Below, in pieces: positions 11,201 to 17,672 of a stretch of DNA of 64,000 nt (positions are counted from its first letter, which is position 1; each line of letters opens with the position of its first letter). The notes beneath the pieces were generated by a model. That model saw only the letters and a list, made by a program, of their open reading frames with translations, made no database searches and was not told the DNA's origin. Made by a program: the position numbers and the translations under genes. The stretch comes from Exiguobacterium sp018617385 (GTDB lineage: Bacteria > Bacillota > Bacilli > Exiguobacteriales > Exiguobacteriaceae): NCBI RefSeq assembly GCF_018617385.1, contig NZ_JACSKA010000003.1, forward strand, positions 253,785-317,784, given 5' to 3'.

Positions 11201-11345
11201 GTGTTTGAACGAGTACGATATTGATCCCGGTTTCCGGAATCTCACGTTTAGGGAGCTGGAAGAACGTCAGCACGCCCACGACGATTGCGACGAGAAGAAA
11301 CACGATAACCAGTTTCCCTCGCTCAATCATTTTTTCAAAAAACAT
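8277..11345 (-). CDS. RND-family efflux transporter (AcrB/SwrC-like)
   Basis: A proton-driven exporter of 1022 residues, typical for the family. It has an N-terminal helix (FLLVAIVVGVLTFFQLP), a large extracellular porter region, then the central membrane block with GILVDDAIVVNDNI, whose Asp pair corresponds to the proton-relay aspartates of AcrB. The second half repeats this layout. In Bacillales the best-known relative is SwrC (YerP), linked to surfactin resistance; the substrate here is not known. The ATG at 11345 follows GAGGGG at 5 bases and replaces a longer start. No membrane-fusion or outer-membrane partner gene is adjacent, as expected for a Gram-positive cell. It is transcribed alone. 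Confidence 0.9.
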   Translation of the reverse strand: MFFEKMIERGKLVIVFLLVAIVVGVLTFFQLPKREIPETGINIVLVQTPYPGATAETVERSVTGVLEEELRSLEGVENVTSISASEFSNITVEYADGTDQAEFQANVRQALSDATPKLPENALAPTVNDSLGQLPVASYLLTADDRESFEDVRSDIEQLESKLLRTDGVTGVTIKGLPEQEYVVSLDSEELSSRQLAFPDVLTAINEEYKTTPLGRQSTEEGIYQLAIDNLTNVDDMEQVIVGSFNGEPVLLADVGTVEETAKSETDLVSLDGKPAVSITVPIESGLDIPTMQDRVNEVVEDGLGDLDGFELVPYYEQAKAVDAIFSSLTREFIIAIIAVIAVTTIGLTFSGSLIVSLAIPLSFLIALIPLQFTGVDLNQISIIGAIIALGILVDDAIVVNDNILRRYRNGDSAMLGAVRGTKEVWGSIVTSTLAVVFAFLPLTLLSGANGNFIRALPTVLALSVLASMVISLTLVPIAQYRLNRKEVKVSKREPGWLGGPLNRLSNFYADRLLPSVAKRPWTFGIVGFVITTALYGLILLTPFEFFPAANRPEVVTSVTFPVQTDLEETETRLEEIEARFKEEEGVVETSVFAGGGLPGLFTGGLDQSGENTGQVVVRVDNESIDAIELIDKYTNVLREDYPDAEIFLDTQQQGPPASAPVEFTMRSETIDQLVAARDQVKADLEEIDGAIVLDNIKEPFQTLTYELNREEMARAGVTAKTISDQIRLVTDGVPIGTFDDGVEQRDVKIVIDAEANREALALDEILVPVQTEAGPPVAPLSTFVTETTTEQIQQIPRENGERSVTLQIYASEGTDEEAFKQDVEQVLDDAKSGLEDEGITFDQSGASDTQNEFFLELATLFVVVLFLIYLIIAFQFNSLSLPLLVLFTIYLAIAGAVVGLFVTQTPFSFMASMGMVSLAGIVVRNAVVLFEFIEQRIREGLPVTTAVYEAGRARIRPILLTALTAVVALLPVALGEDPLFKPLAIGIVSGILFSTVLTLVLVPAYYLILAKRRHKDKPFTE

Positions 11346-11431
11346 AAAAACCCCTCGCTTTCGGAAGATGTGCAAATACACATATGATATCTCTTCTTCA
11401 TCATAGAGGGGTTTGTCATTGAATTCAATCC

Positions 11432-11902
11432 TTAAGCGTGTTGCAATGTGCTGTCATGGAAACGTTTTTGAAAAGCGTACGATAATTCGATTGACCGTTG
11501 TTTTTGTCTCGACACGGTATGGTCGGACACGTGTACCTTGACCGATTCTCCCGTCAAAAACTGAATGAGAGTCTCTTTTCCGTCTTTCTTGATGGCCGTC
11601 ACGTGTTGAAAGTTGATCCACGCACAATCTGGACTTTCTTTGGCAATCGTCGGAAAGAAGACGGCATCCGCATGCCAATCCATGACGACCGGTGTCTTTC
11701 GATGTGGTCCGAGGACGTGTCGCGCTGCCTCGATTCGACCTTGAATGCTCGACCCGTAGTATAGACACGCGTGTTCTAATAAGTCGATTGGCGACCCTTT
11801 TACTCGCATGACGCCTTCTGGTTGATACACAAGTGTTTCCGCTTCGCCAAACTCGTTAAATACAGGAATTAAAGCTCTCGTTTCATTGGTCAATCTGCTC
11901 AT
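11432..11902 (-). CDS. comK: Competence transcription factor ComK, short form
   Basis: ComK is the master activator of natural competence in Bacillus, binding paired A/T-rich boxes. The core is clearly recognisable: LEHACLYYGSSIQGR, KTPVVMD, FFPT and CAWINFQHV match the segments RFFGSSYAGR, KPPIMVD, FLFPT and CGWISHVHV of the B. subtilis protein. It has 156 residues, whereas B. subtilis ComK has 192. It stops soon after the AFQKRF segment and so lacks the C-terminal tail with the FMLYPK element that recruits MecA/ClpCP. The ATG at 11902 has GGGGGATG just upstream. Whether it activates DNA-uptake genes here cannot be read from the window. Confidence 0.85.
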   Translation of the reverse strand: MSRLTNETRALIPVFNEFGEAETLVYQPEGVMRVKGSPIDLLEHACLYYGSSIQGRIEAARHVLGPHRKTPVVMDWHADAVFFPTIAKESPDCAWINFQHVTAIKKDGKETLIQFLTGESVKVHVSDHTVSRQKQRSIELSYAFQKRFHDSTLQHA

Positions 11903-11995
11903 CTTTTCATCCCCCATAACGTATGTATTGACTTACATGTCATTCATACCAGGATTCGATGCGCCTCGCAAATCGGCTTTTGTCTATTTCCCATG

Positions 11996-12026
11996 AAAAA
12001 ACCAGCCGTTTCCTGGCTGGTTTTGA
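11996..12026 (-). terminator. Intrinsic terminator of the cssRS-like operon
   Basis: Stem AACCAGCC / GGCTGGTT with a T-tract on the minus strand, directly after the kinase stop codon. Confidence 0.85.
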
Positions 12027-12029
12027 AAA

Positions 12030-13400
12030 TCAAGCATTCGAATTTAAAGGTTGGTTCGACTTGAGTCGGGGAAAGTAAAATCGCACTGCTGTTCCGTCTC
12101 CTGTATTTCGTAGAGACACTTCCCCTGTGTGAAGTGTCACAATTCGCTGCACAATGAACAGACCGAGTCCGAACTTTCCTTGCTTCCCTCGAGAGAATTG
12201 GTGGAACAAGTCTAAACTCTCATCAACTGGCGGTCCGTCGTTAAAGATGGTGATTTCAACGCCAGCGTCATCTTGGTGGAGGTCGATGCGAATGCAAGAT
12301 TCCGCGTAACGGAGTGCATTGTCGAGCACGTTCTCAAATGCGACCCGGATCTGTTCCCCGTCTCCAAGCATCTCGCCGCCTTCGCCATTGATTTCCCAAT
12401 CGAGCTGGCCTCTAAGTTTGAAGCGCGCGACGAGCAGTTCCATCAACTTGTCGAGATTAATTGGTTCAAGTTTCATTTCTTGTCCCTTGAAATATTCAAG
12501 TTTTGTGACGTACAACAAATCGACGACTTTCTTTTCGAGTCGAGACGCTTCCTCATCAATGACCTCGGCAGAACCTTTCAAGTCTCCTGTCGGATAAATA
12601 CCGTCGCCAATCGATTGGGCATATCCTCGAATGACCATGATCGGTGTCTTTAAGTCATGCGATATGTTTTGAAGCAACGCTTGTTGTGCCAAATCCTGCT
12701 CTTTTAATTCCTTACGCATGGCATCAATCGAAAGGGCCAACTGACCGAGTTCATCTTGACGATCTAATGGTAAAGCGGTCTCCCACTGTCGATTCGAAAT
12801 CTTCTCAACGGCCCGTTCCATCTCCACAATCGGTTTCGTCAGTTGACGCGACATCAATAAAGCTGGAATCAGTGACAAGAGGCTGATGATGCCAATCAGA
12901 ATCGAGATTCGCCAGTATAATGTCGACACCAACTCACGACGATAGGCATCCCAAGCGTAGGAGGCCTGATACACAATCGTTCCATCGTACTCATTTTGAC
13001 GAATGATGTAATAGACGTCTTCCCCATCAATCGTCGTCTGATACCGTTCGACCTGACCACTTTGATTTAACGCTTCCTGATACATGCGGTTCGTCAATTC
13101 AAGCGGGGCCGATCCGTAGATGATCCGTCCGTTCGGGAGAAAGATCAATTGGTTGACCGAACGGGACTCCTGTTGGCGTCGGTCATACTCAATCGGGTTT
13201 TGGGGATAGTTCTCTAACTCATTCGTGTTCCCTAAATAATAGTCCACATCTCGTAACGTCTCATACACTTGTTCATCGATGAACTGGGTGATGGATGAAC
13301 GGACCGTAATCAAGATCATGAGCGCAAGCGTCACGATGATGAGTAAGATGAGCACCCAAATCTTCCACATGAGACGTTTCGGTTTAAGCGCGTCCATCAT
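12030..13400 (-). CDS. cssS: Sensor histidine kinase, CssS-like
   Basis: A 456-residue membrane kinase. It has an N-terminal helix near residues 12-32, an extracellular sensor region, a second helix near 165-185, a HAMP linker, and an HisKA box LLQNISHDLKTPIMVIRGY with the phospho-acceptor His. The ATPase domain has N (VLDNALRY) and G boxes. The phosphorylation region and the following SIGDGIYPTGDL closely resemble CssS of B. subtilis, which senses misfolded secreted protein at the membrane and induces HtrA-type proteases. The start overlaps the stop of the regulator gene by four bases. No htrA is in the window. Histidine kinase is certain; CssS orthology is likely. Confidence 0.85.
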   Translation of the reverse strand: MMDALKPKRLMWKIWVLILLIIVTLALMILITVRSSITQFIDEQVYETLRDVDYYLGNTNELENYPQNPIEYDRRQQESRSVNQLIFLPNGRIIYGSAPLELTNRMYQEALNQSGQVERYQTTIDGEDVYYIIRQNEYDGTIVYQASYAWDAYRRELVSTLYWRISILIGIISLLSLIPALLMSRQLTKPIVEMERAVEKISNRQWETALPLDRQDELGQLALSIDAMRKELKEQDLAQQALLQNISHDLKTPIMVIRGYAQSIGDGIYPTGDLKGSAEVIDEEASRLEKKVVDLLYVTKLEYFKGQEMKLEPINLDKLMELLVARFKLRGQLDWEINGEGGEMLGDGEQIRVAFENVLDNALRYAESCIRIDLHQDDAGVEITIFNDGPPVDESLDLFHQFSRGKQGKFGLGLFIVQRIVTLHTGEVSLRNTGDGTAVRFYFPRLKSNQPLNSNA

Positions 13401-14059
13401 GGTCTGACGAGACGGTAGCCGATACCGTAAAGCGTTTCGAGCTCAAGGCGATGCAATTTCTTTCGGACACGACGCACCAAGTCATCGACGACGCGGTCCG
13501 ATCCGAAATAATCGTTCCCCCAAACACCTTCTAAAATTTGCTCACGCGACAACGCGGAGCCCGGATGTTCGAGGAAGAGTAGTAGTAAATCGAATTCTTT
13601 CGAAGTCAAATCGATCTCTTCGTCTCCGTGCTTGATCAGACGTTTATCCGGATAAATGGTGTACTCTCCGTATTCGATATGCTCGTTCGACTTCGAACCG
13701 TAGACACGATCAATCAATTTTTTGACACGGATGACAAGTTCCCTTGGAAGGAACGGTTTGGCGATGTAGTCATCCGAACCCATCTCGAGTCCGATGATTT
13801 TGTCGATATCCTCATCGCGCGCCGAGATGAAAATCGTCGGCGTATTCGCATTGACGGCTTTGATTTGTTTCAACAATTGAAAGCCATCCAAGTCTGGCAA
13901 CATGATATCGAGCACCCATAAATCCGGTTGATCTGGAATCGCTTCTTGTGCAGATGTCCCGTCCGCAAATGAGCGAACGTTGTAGCCTTCCTGTTCTAGA
14001 TACGTGACGAGCATTTTATTTAGGTTTGCTTCATCGTCGACTAAGTAGATTGTATACAT
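13397..14059 (-). CDS. cssR: Response regulator, CssR-like (OmpR/PhoB family)
   Basis: A 220-residue regulator. The receiver domain (1-120) has the acidic pocket near residues 8-9, phospho-Asp in LWVLDIMLPDLDG, and Lys in DYIAKPFLPREL. A winged-helix domain (about 125-220) contains LTSKEFDLLLLF and GSDRVVDDLVRRVRKKL. The LDIMLPD, FISARD, KPFLPRELVIRV and DYFGSDRVVDDLVRR stretches follow B. subtilis CssR very closely. It is first in a two-gene operon with the kinase. By analogy it should respond to secretion stress; note that prsA, a secretion foldase gene, lies elsewhere in this window. Confidence 0.88.
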   Translation of the reverse strand: MYTIYLVDDEANLNKMLVTYLEQEGYNVRSFADGTSAQEAIPDQPDLWVLDIMLPDLDGFQLLKQIKAVNANTPTIFISARDEDIDKIIGLEMGSDDYIAKPFLPRELVIRVKKLIDRVYGSKSNEHIEYGEYTIYPDKRLIKHGDEEIDLTSKEFDLLLLFLEHPGSALSREQILEGVWGNDYFGSDRVVDDLVRRVRKKLHRLELETLYGIGYRLVRP

Positions 14060-14138
14060 TCAAGTCACCTCAACACGTTTTTTCTCATCATATCAAACAA
14101 TTGTCGTGAAATGATGGGAAAGAAATGAAGTCAAAGAA

Positions 14139-14166
14139 AAAAGAAGGCAACGAAATTGCACCTTCT
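14139..14166 (-). terminator. Terminator of the 30-residue peptide gene
   Basis: Hairpin GAAGG(TG)CAA / TTGCCTTC followed on the minus strand by TTTTTTCTTTG, starting directly after the stop of the small gene at 14167. Confidence 0.75.
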
Positions 14167-14259
14167 TCAGCGTACTGAATTTGTTCGTAACTGTTGCGTC
14201 AAAAATGCCGCGCCCCCACTAATCAACGCCAACACTCCACTGATCATGATCAATTCCAT
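14167..14259 (-). CDS. 30-residue hydrophobic peptide, unknown function
   Basis: Product begins MELIMISGVLALISGGAAFL and ends TQQLRTNSVR: one membrane helix followed by a short polar, basic tail. GGGAGG lies 8 bases before the ATG and a hairpin terminator follows the stop immediately, so it has the layout of a complete single-gene unit between cssR and the copper operon terminator. Size and layout recall small membrane peptides, including type I toxins of Firmicutes, but no family match can be claimed and no antisense RNA was identified. Confidence 0.6.
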   Translation of the reverse strand: MELIMISGVLALISGGAAFLTQQLRTNSVR

Positions 14260-14339
14260 GATGTCCGCCTCCCGTTGATACCGATTCTCATTATCAACTT
14301 AAATATAGCACACATCCTTTTCGTTGAATACCACAAAAA

Positions 14340-14363
14340 AAGTCCCGATTTCACTCGGGACTT
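14340..14363 (-). terminator. Distal copy of the copZ terminator hairpin, keeps the U-tract
   Basis: Stem AGTCCCGA / TCGGGACT with a six-base loop. On the minus strand it is followed by TTTTTTTGTGG. It is an exact 24-base duplicate of 14921-14944. The two copies flank the inserted element, so the working U-tract now lies about 580 bases beyond the copZ-proximal hairpin. Confidence 0.85.
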
Positions 14364-14424
14364 CAGACTGTAGACAAAGTATAGGTCTTATGCCCAATCC
14401 GAACACGGCTCGCTTTCCTAGGGG

Positions 14425-14475
14425 CAAGCAGGGAGCCGCATCGCGACTGCGTCACTGCTGGGTCTCCCTTTGCTT
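14425..14475. repeat. Internal stem-loop module of element A (left)
   Basis: Outer stem GCAAGCAGGGAG pairs with CTCCC-TTTGCTTGC around a core with GCATCGCGACTGCGTCACTGC. The same module is found in element B (about 32380-32432) and, inverted and diverged, at 14784-14882. It could fold as DNA or RNA. Confidence 0.65.
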
Positions 14476-14571
14476 GCTATTCCCTCAGGAGTCTCGCCTG
14501 CCCGTTCTTGGTCACCTTTTGTCCTTCATCCCATATAATGGTGTGAGAAGAACACACAGGGGGCGGGTCTG

Positions 14572-14754
14572 ATGATCAACAAGTCGACACCATCCATCCT
14601 TCACGGTCTGACGAACGGAACGGATGTTGAACAGCGGCCCGAGGAGGATGATCTCGGCGTTTACCTTCCCTTTCCCCTAAAACATCGATTCAAAGTAAAT
14701 ACCGAGCTTTTTCTTCGGCCGTCGTGGCCTTGGAAGAAGACAAACGGCCGCTAG
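14572..14754 (+). CDS. Small ORF carried by element A, doubtful
   Basis: 60 codons starting MINKSTPSILHGL. A GGGGGCGGG stretch lies before the ATG and a TATAAT box is at 14534-14539. The first 30 or so codons are conserved in the second element, where the reading frame diverges at the same point as the DNA. No homology to a transposase is recognised. It may be a remnant of a longer gene or not translated at all. Confidence 0.3.
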   Translation: MINKSTPSILHGLTNGTDVEQRPEEDDLGVYLPFPLKHRFKVNTELFLRPSWPWKKTNGR

Positions 14755-14783
14755 ATGACGACCGTTTGCGTTGCTCGCCCGAC

Positions 14784-14882
14784 GGCGCCCCGACTCCGAC
14801 AGGAAAGCAATCCGACGGAGACCCAGCAGCGACCTAGGTCGCGATGCGGCTCCGGAATTGCCTGCGGAAAGCGTGGGCGCCG
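14784..14882. repeat. Second, inverted stem-loop module of element A
   Basis: Outer stem GGCGCCC / GGGCGCC encloses GGAGACCCAGCAGCGACC and GGTCGCGATGCGGCTCC. The inner part contains the palindrome GCGACCTAGGTCGC. The core matches the left module of the same element on the opposite strand, with a different outer stem, so the element carries two diverged copies facing each other. Confidence 0.6.
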
Positions 14883-14920
14883 GAAGGACGAGTTCGAACA
14901 TGTTATTTGTCAACAAGCTG

Positions 14921-14944
14921 AAGTCCCGATTTCACTCGGGACTT
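14921..14944 (-). terminator. copZ-proximal terminator hairpin that lost its U-tract
   Basis: Exact 24-base duplicate of 14340-14363, nine bases after the copZ stop. On the minus strand the hairpin is followed by CAGCTTGTTGACAAAT, the element end, not by a T run. It is therefore expected to terminate poorly and let copper-operon transcripts enter the element. Confidence 0.75.
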
Positions 14945-14952
14945 ATGCATCG

Positions 14953-15159
14953 TTATGCTTTTACGTCGTATCCTTGTTCTTCGACTGCTTCCACCATCGC
15001 CTCAAGTGAGACAGAATCTTGATGAATCACGTCGACTCGATGCTCTTGAAGCGATACCGTCGCTGATTCGACGCCATTCAATTCATTTAATGCTCCTTCA
15101 ACGGCAGCTTTGCAATGATTACATGTCATACCTTCTACGGTTAACGTTGTTTCTTTCAT
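14953..15159 (-). CDS. copZ: Copper chaperone CopZ
   Basis: A 68-residue heavy-metal-associated (HMA) domain that carries Cu(I) in the cytoplasm and hands it to CopA. The metal site is GMTCNHC (residues 10-16) with the usual His between the two cysteines. The ATG overlaps the copA stop codon by four bases (ATGA), which fixes the start and implies translational coupling. It is the last gene of csoR-copA-copZ. Confidence 0.95.
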   Translation of the reverse strand: MKETTLTVEGMTCNHCKAAVEGALNELNGVESATVSLQEHRVDVIHQDSVSLEAMVEAVEEQGYDVKA

Positions 15160-17267
15160 GATGATGATCCTCCTTGTGTTTTTAATCGTAATGCGTTCAA
15201 AACGACAGACACCGAACTGAACGCCATCGCCGCACCAGCAATCCATGGGGCAAGTAACCCCGCTGCAGCGACCGGGATGCCAAGACTATTATAGGCGAGT
15301 GCCCAGAACAAGTTTTGACGAATGTTCTTCATCGTCAACCGGCTCATGTTCATCGCTCGACTCACGCCTCCAATGTCTTGCCCTACAATTGTAACATCTG
15401 CCGCCTCGAGCGCGACATCCGTACCACTTCCGAATGCAATCCCGACGTCCGCCACCGCAAGCGCCGGGGCATCGTTCATGCCGTCCCCTACCATGGCGAC
15501 GCGACCTGATTGTTTCAAGCGTTCAATTTGGTCCGCCTTTTCAACTGGGAGGACTTCGGCAATGACTTGATGATGAGGGATGCCAAGTTCGTCGGCAATC
15601 GCGTAGGCGACTTCTTTCCGATCACCCGTCAAGACGTACACGTCACGCGTTTGGCTAAGGGCTTGCACGACTTCACGACTTTTCGGTTTCAATTGATCTT
15701 GTAGCCCGAACGCCGCAACAATCCCGCTCTCATCCGCAACGTAGACCGGGGTCATCGCCCCCATCGACCAATCTGGCAAGTTGTATCCGAGCTCTTCCAT
15801 CATTCGAACAGACCCGATGATGAGTTCTTTCCCATCAACGACCGCTTTGACTCCTCGTCCGGCCAACTCTTCCACTTTCGTCACGACACCGTCGCCGACT
15901 TCCCGACCGATGGCAGCTGCCAAAGGATGCGTCGATTGCCGTTCTGCCATGACGGCACGGCGGAGCATCGCTTCATCTCCGAACGTTTCCACCACTTCCG
16001 GTGTCCCGTTCGTCAATGTCCCTGTCTTATCAAAAACAACGATGTTTGATTCATTGAGTGATTCGAGTTGCCCCCCACCTTTGAACAACACACCTTGCTC
16101 TGCCGCTCGTCCCGTTCCGACCATAATCGATGTCGGCGTTGCCAAACCAAGGGCACACGGACAGGCGATGACAAGTACGGCAATCGATGCCCGAATGGCC
16201 GTATCGATATCATTTAATAGGAATGCCCAGACCACGAACGTGAGGGCACTGATGGCTACGACAATCGGCACGAAGACACCCGAGATGCGGTCAGCCTGAC
16301 GTTGAATCGGCGCCTTATCCGTTTGTGCCTGTTCGACGACACGTACGATTTGAGCGAGCATCGTCTCTTTCCCGACTCGTTCTGCTCGCATCAGGATCCG
16401 GTGGGACTGATTGATTGTTCCGCCGACGACTTCGGCATCGACCGTCTTCTCCGCTGGAATCGATTCTCCTGTCAACATCGACTCATCGATGACTGTCTCT
16501 CCCTCGATGATTCGTCCATCGACCGGAATCTTCTCTCCCGGACGCACGACGAGGACGTCTCCTACTTTGACGAGTTCGACAGCGACAGACCGTTCTTCAC
16601 CATCAACGAACAGGATCGCTTCTTTCGCCTGAAGCGACAAGAGTGATTTCAACGCATCGGTCGTCTTCTCTTTCGCTCGTCCTTCTAACCACTTCCCGAG
16701 TAAGACGAGCGTGATGAGGACGGCACTCGTCTCAAAATAGAGATGTGGATTCATCGGGTGCACAATCATTTCAAAAATGGAATAGAAGTATGCGGCCGAT
16801 GTCCCCGTCGCGACGAGTACGTCCATGTTCGCCGAACCGCTCTTCAAGCTCTTATACGCCCCTTGATAAAACTGCGCTCCGATCCAAAACTGAACGGGGG
16901 TCGCCAGGGCGAATTGCCACCATGGGTTCATCAGCCATGGTGCATGAAATCCGAGTCCAGGGATATGCGTCAACATGACGAGAAGTAATGGGGCCGACAA
17001 CATTGCAGAGATGATGACCTTCCGCTGCAATGGACGCAAATCATGCGGCGGTGCCATCTCTACTTTCGGCTCGGCTCCGTATCCGATTTTCTCAATCCTC
17101 GCAATCAGCTCTTCTTCTGTAATGCCTTCATCGACACGAATGGTTGCCGTCTCAAGCGGAAGGTTGACCGTCGCCTCCACTCCGTCCATCTTGTTCAATA
17201 CTTTCTCAATCCGTGCCGAACAAGCCGCACAGGTCATACCTTGTATGGATAACTCAACGGTTTTCAT
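15156..17267 (-). CDS. copA: Copper-exporting P1B-type ATPase CopA
   Basis: Pumps Cu(I) out of the cell. In 703 residues there is a single N-terminal HMA domain (GMTCAACSARI, residues 10-20), where many Bacillus homologues have two. The actuator loop has TGES, the membrane metal site is CPC in IACPCALGLATP (about 369), the phosphorylated Asp is in DKTGTLTNG (about 412), and GDGMNDAPAL is at about 595. A strong AAGGAGGG precedes the ATG. It lies between the regulator csoR and the chaperone copZ and is co-transcribed with both. Confidence 0.96.
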   Translation of the reverse strand: MKTVELSIQGMTCAACSARIEKVLNKMDGVEATVNLPLETATIRVDEGITEEELIARIEKIGYGAEPKVEMAPPHDLRPLQRKVIISAMLSAPLLLVMLTHIPGLGFHAPWLMNPWWQFALATPVQFWIGAQFYQGAYKSLKSGSANMDVLVATGTSAAYFYSIFEMIVHPMNPHLYFETSAVLITLVLLGKWLEGRAKEKTTDALKSLLSLQAKEAILFVDGEERSVAVELVKVGDVLVVRPGEKIPVDGRIIEGETVIDESMLTGESIPAEKTVDAEVVGGTINQSHRILMRAERVGKETMLAQIVRVVEQAQTDKAPIQRQADRISGVFVPIVVAISALTFVVWAFLLNDIDTAIRASIAVLVIACPCALGLATPTSIMVGTGRAAEQGVLFKGGGQLESLNESNIVVFDKTGTLTNGTPEVVETFGDEAMLRRAVMAERQSTHPLAAAIGREVGDGVVTKVEELAGRGVKAVVDGKELIIGSVRMMEELGYNLPDWSMGAMTPVYVADESGIVAAFGLQDQLKPKSREVVQALSQTRDVYVLTGDRKEVAYAIADELGIPHHQVIAEVLPVEKADQIERLKQSGRVAMVGDGMNDAPALAVADVGIAFGSGTDVALEAADVTIVGQDIGGVSRAMNMSRLTMKNIRQNLFWALAYNSLGIPVAAAGLLAPWIAGAAMAFSSVSVVLNALRLKTQGGSSS

Positions 17268-17278
17268 GACATCCCTCC

Positions 17279-17581
17279 TTATTTTTTGATGCGGCTGACG
17301 ATTGTCATCAATTCATCAATGTAAGGTTCCATGTTTTCCGTCTCGCTTGCGTGAACCAAACACTTGCGCATATGACGTTCTAACAGTTGCATCTCGACTT
17401 GCTTCAGAGCGGCCTGAATGGCTGACGTCTGTGTCAAAATATCGACACAATAGCGGTCGTTCTCGACCATCTTTTGAATCCCTCGGACTTGTCCTTCGAT
17501 TCGTTTTAGACGTTTCCCGAGTGCCTCCCGTTCGGCATCATCACGCGGAACGAGTGGTTGGTCATGCATAAATTCATCCAT
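17279..17581 (-). CDS. csoR: Copper-sensing repressor CsoR
   Basis: A 100-residue all-helical repressor that releases DNA when it binds Cu(I). The Cys-His-Cys ligand set is visible: Cys in DRYCVDIL, then His and Cys in LLERHMRKC. The N-terminal Arg-rich helix LGKRLKRIEGQVRGI is typical of the family. The ATG at 17581 is spaced 8 bases from GAGG and is chosen over the GTG at 17590. It heads the copper operon and is preceded by a promoter whose spacer holds a G-rich site of the kind CsoR binds, so it should repress itself, copA and copZ. Confidence 0.93.
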   Translation of the reverse strand: MDEFMHDQPLVPRDDAEREALGKRLKRIEGQVRGIQKMVENDRYCVDILTQTSAIQAALKQVEMQLLERHMRKCLVHASETENMEPYIDELMTIVSRIKK

Positions 17582-17599
17582 GTTGATCACCTCACCATT

Positions 17600-17628
17600 A
17601 ATATACCCCTACCCCGTAACAGTGTCAA
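17600..17628 (-). promoter_or_regulatory. csoR-copA-copZ promoter with CsoR-type operator in the spacer
   Basis: On the minus strand, TTGACA is followed by a 17-base spacer and TATATT, a near-consensus sigma-A promoter. The spacer contains ACGGGGTAGGGGTA, a G-tract arrangement like known CsoR sites. A repressor bound there would block polymerase. Confidence 0.8.
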
Positions 17629-17644
17629 ATAAAAAGAATAATAA

Positions 17645-17666
17645 AAGGGCGAACTAAGTCGCCCTT
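17645..17666 (-). terminator. Terminator of the acyl-CoA ligase gene
   Basis: Stem AAGGGCGA / TCGCCCTT with TTTATTATT following on the minus strand. Confidence 0.75.
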
Positions 17667-17672
17667 CTCTAC

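Larger units (their letters stand above)
14364..14920 (+). mobile_element. Terminator-splitting small element, copy A (557 bp)
   Basis: The segment begins CAGACTGTAGACAAAGTATA and ends, on the opposite strand, CAGCTTGTTGACAAATAACA. These are imperfect terminal inverted repeats sharing CAGNNTGTNGACAAA. It is bounded by an exact 24-base direct repeat of a terminator hairpin. The first 300 bases or so are almost identical to the second copy at 32154-32496 in inverted orientation; the last 270 bases are unique to this copy and include an inverted, diverged version of the internal hairpin module. No transposase gene is present. The ends, the lack of a transposase and the hairpin target suggest a non-autonomous derivative of an IS1182-type element; the family assignment is an inference. 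Confidence 0.75.

Noticed and set aside
14324..14572. 82-codon frame at the left of element A, also present in element B
   Set aside because: It reads through the terminator hairpin and the stem-loop module; conservation follows the DNA repeat and there is no ribosome site.
14677..15022. Overlapping frames of about 80 codons in the right part of element A
   Set aside because: They cover inverted-repeat DNA on both strands, none has a ribosome site, and the compositions are implausible.
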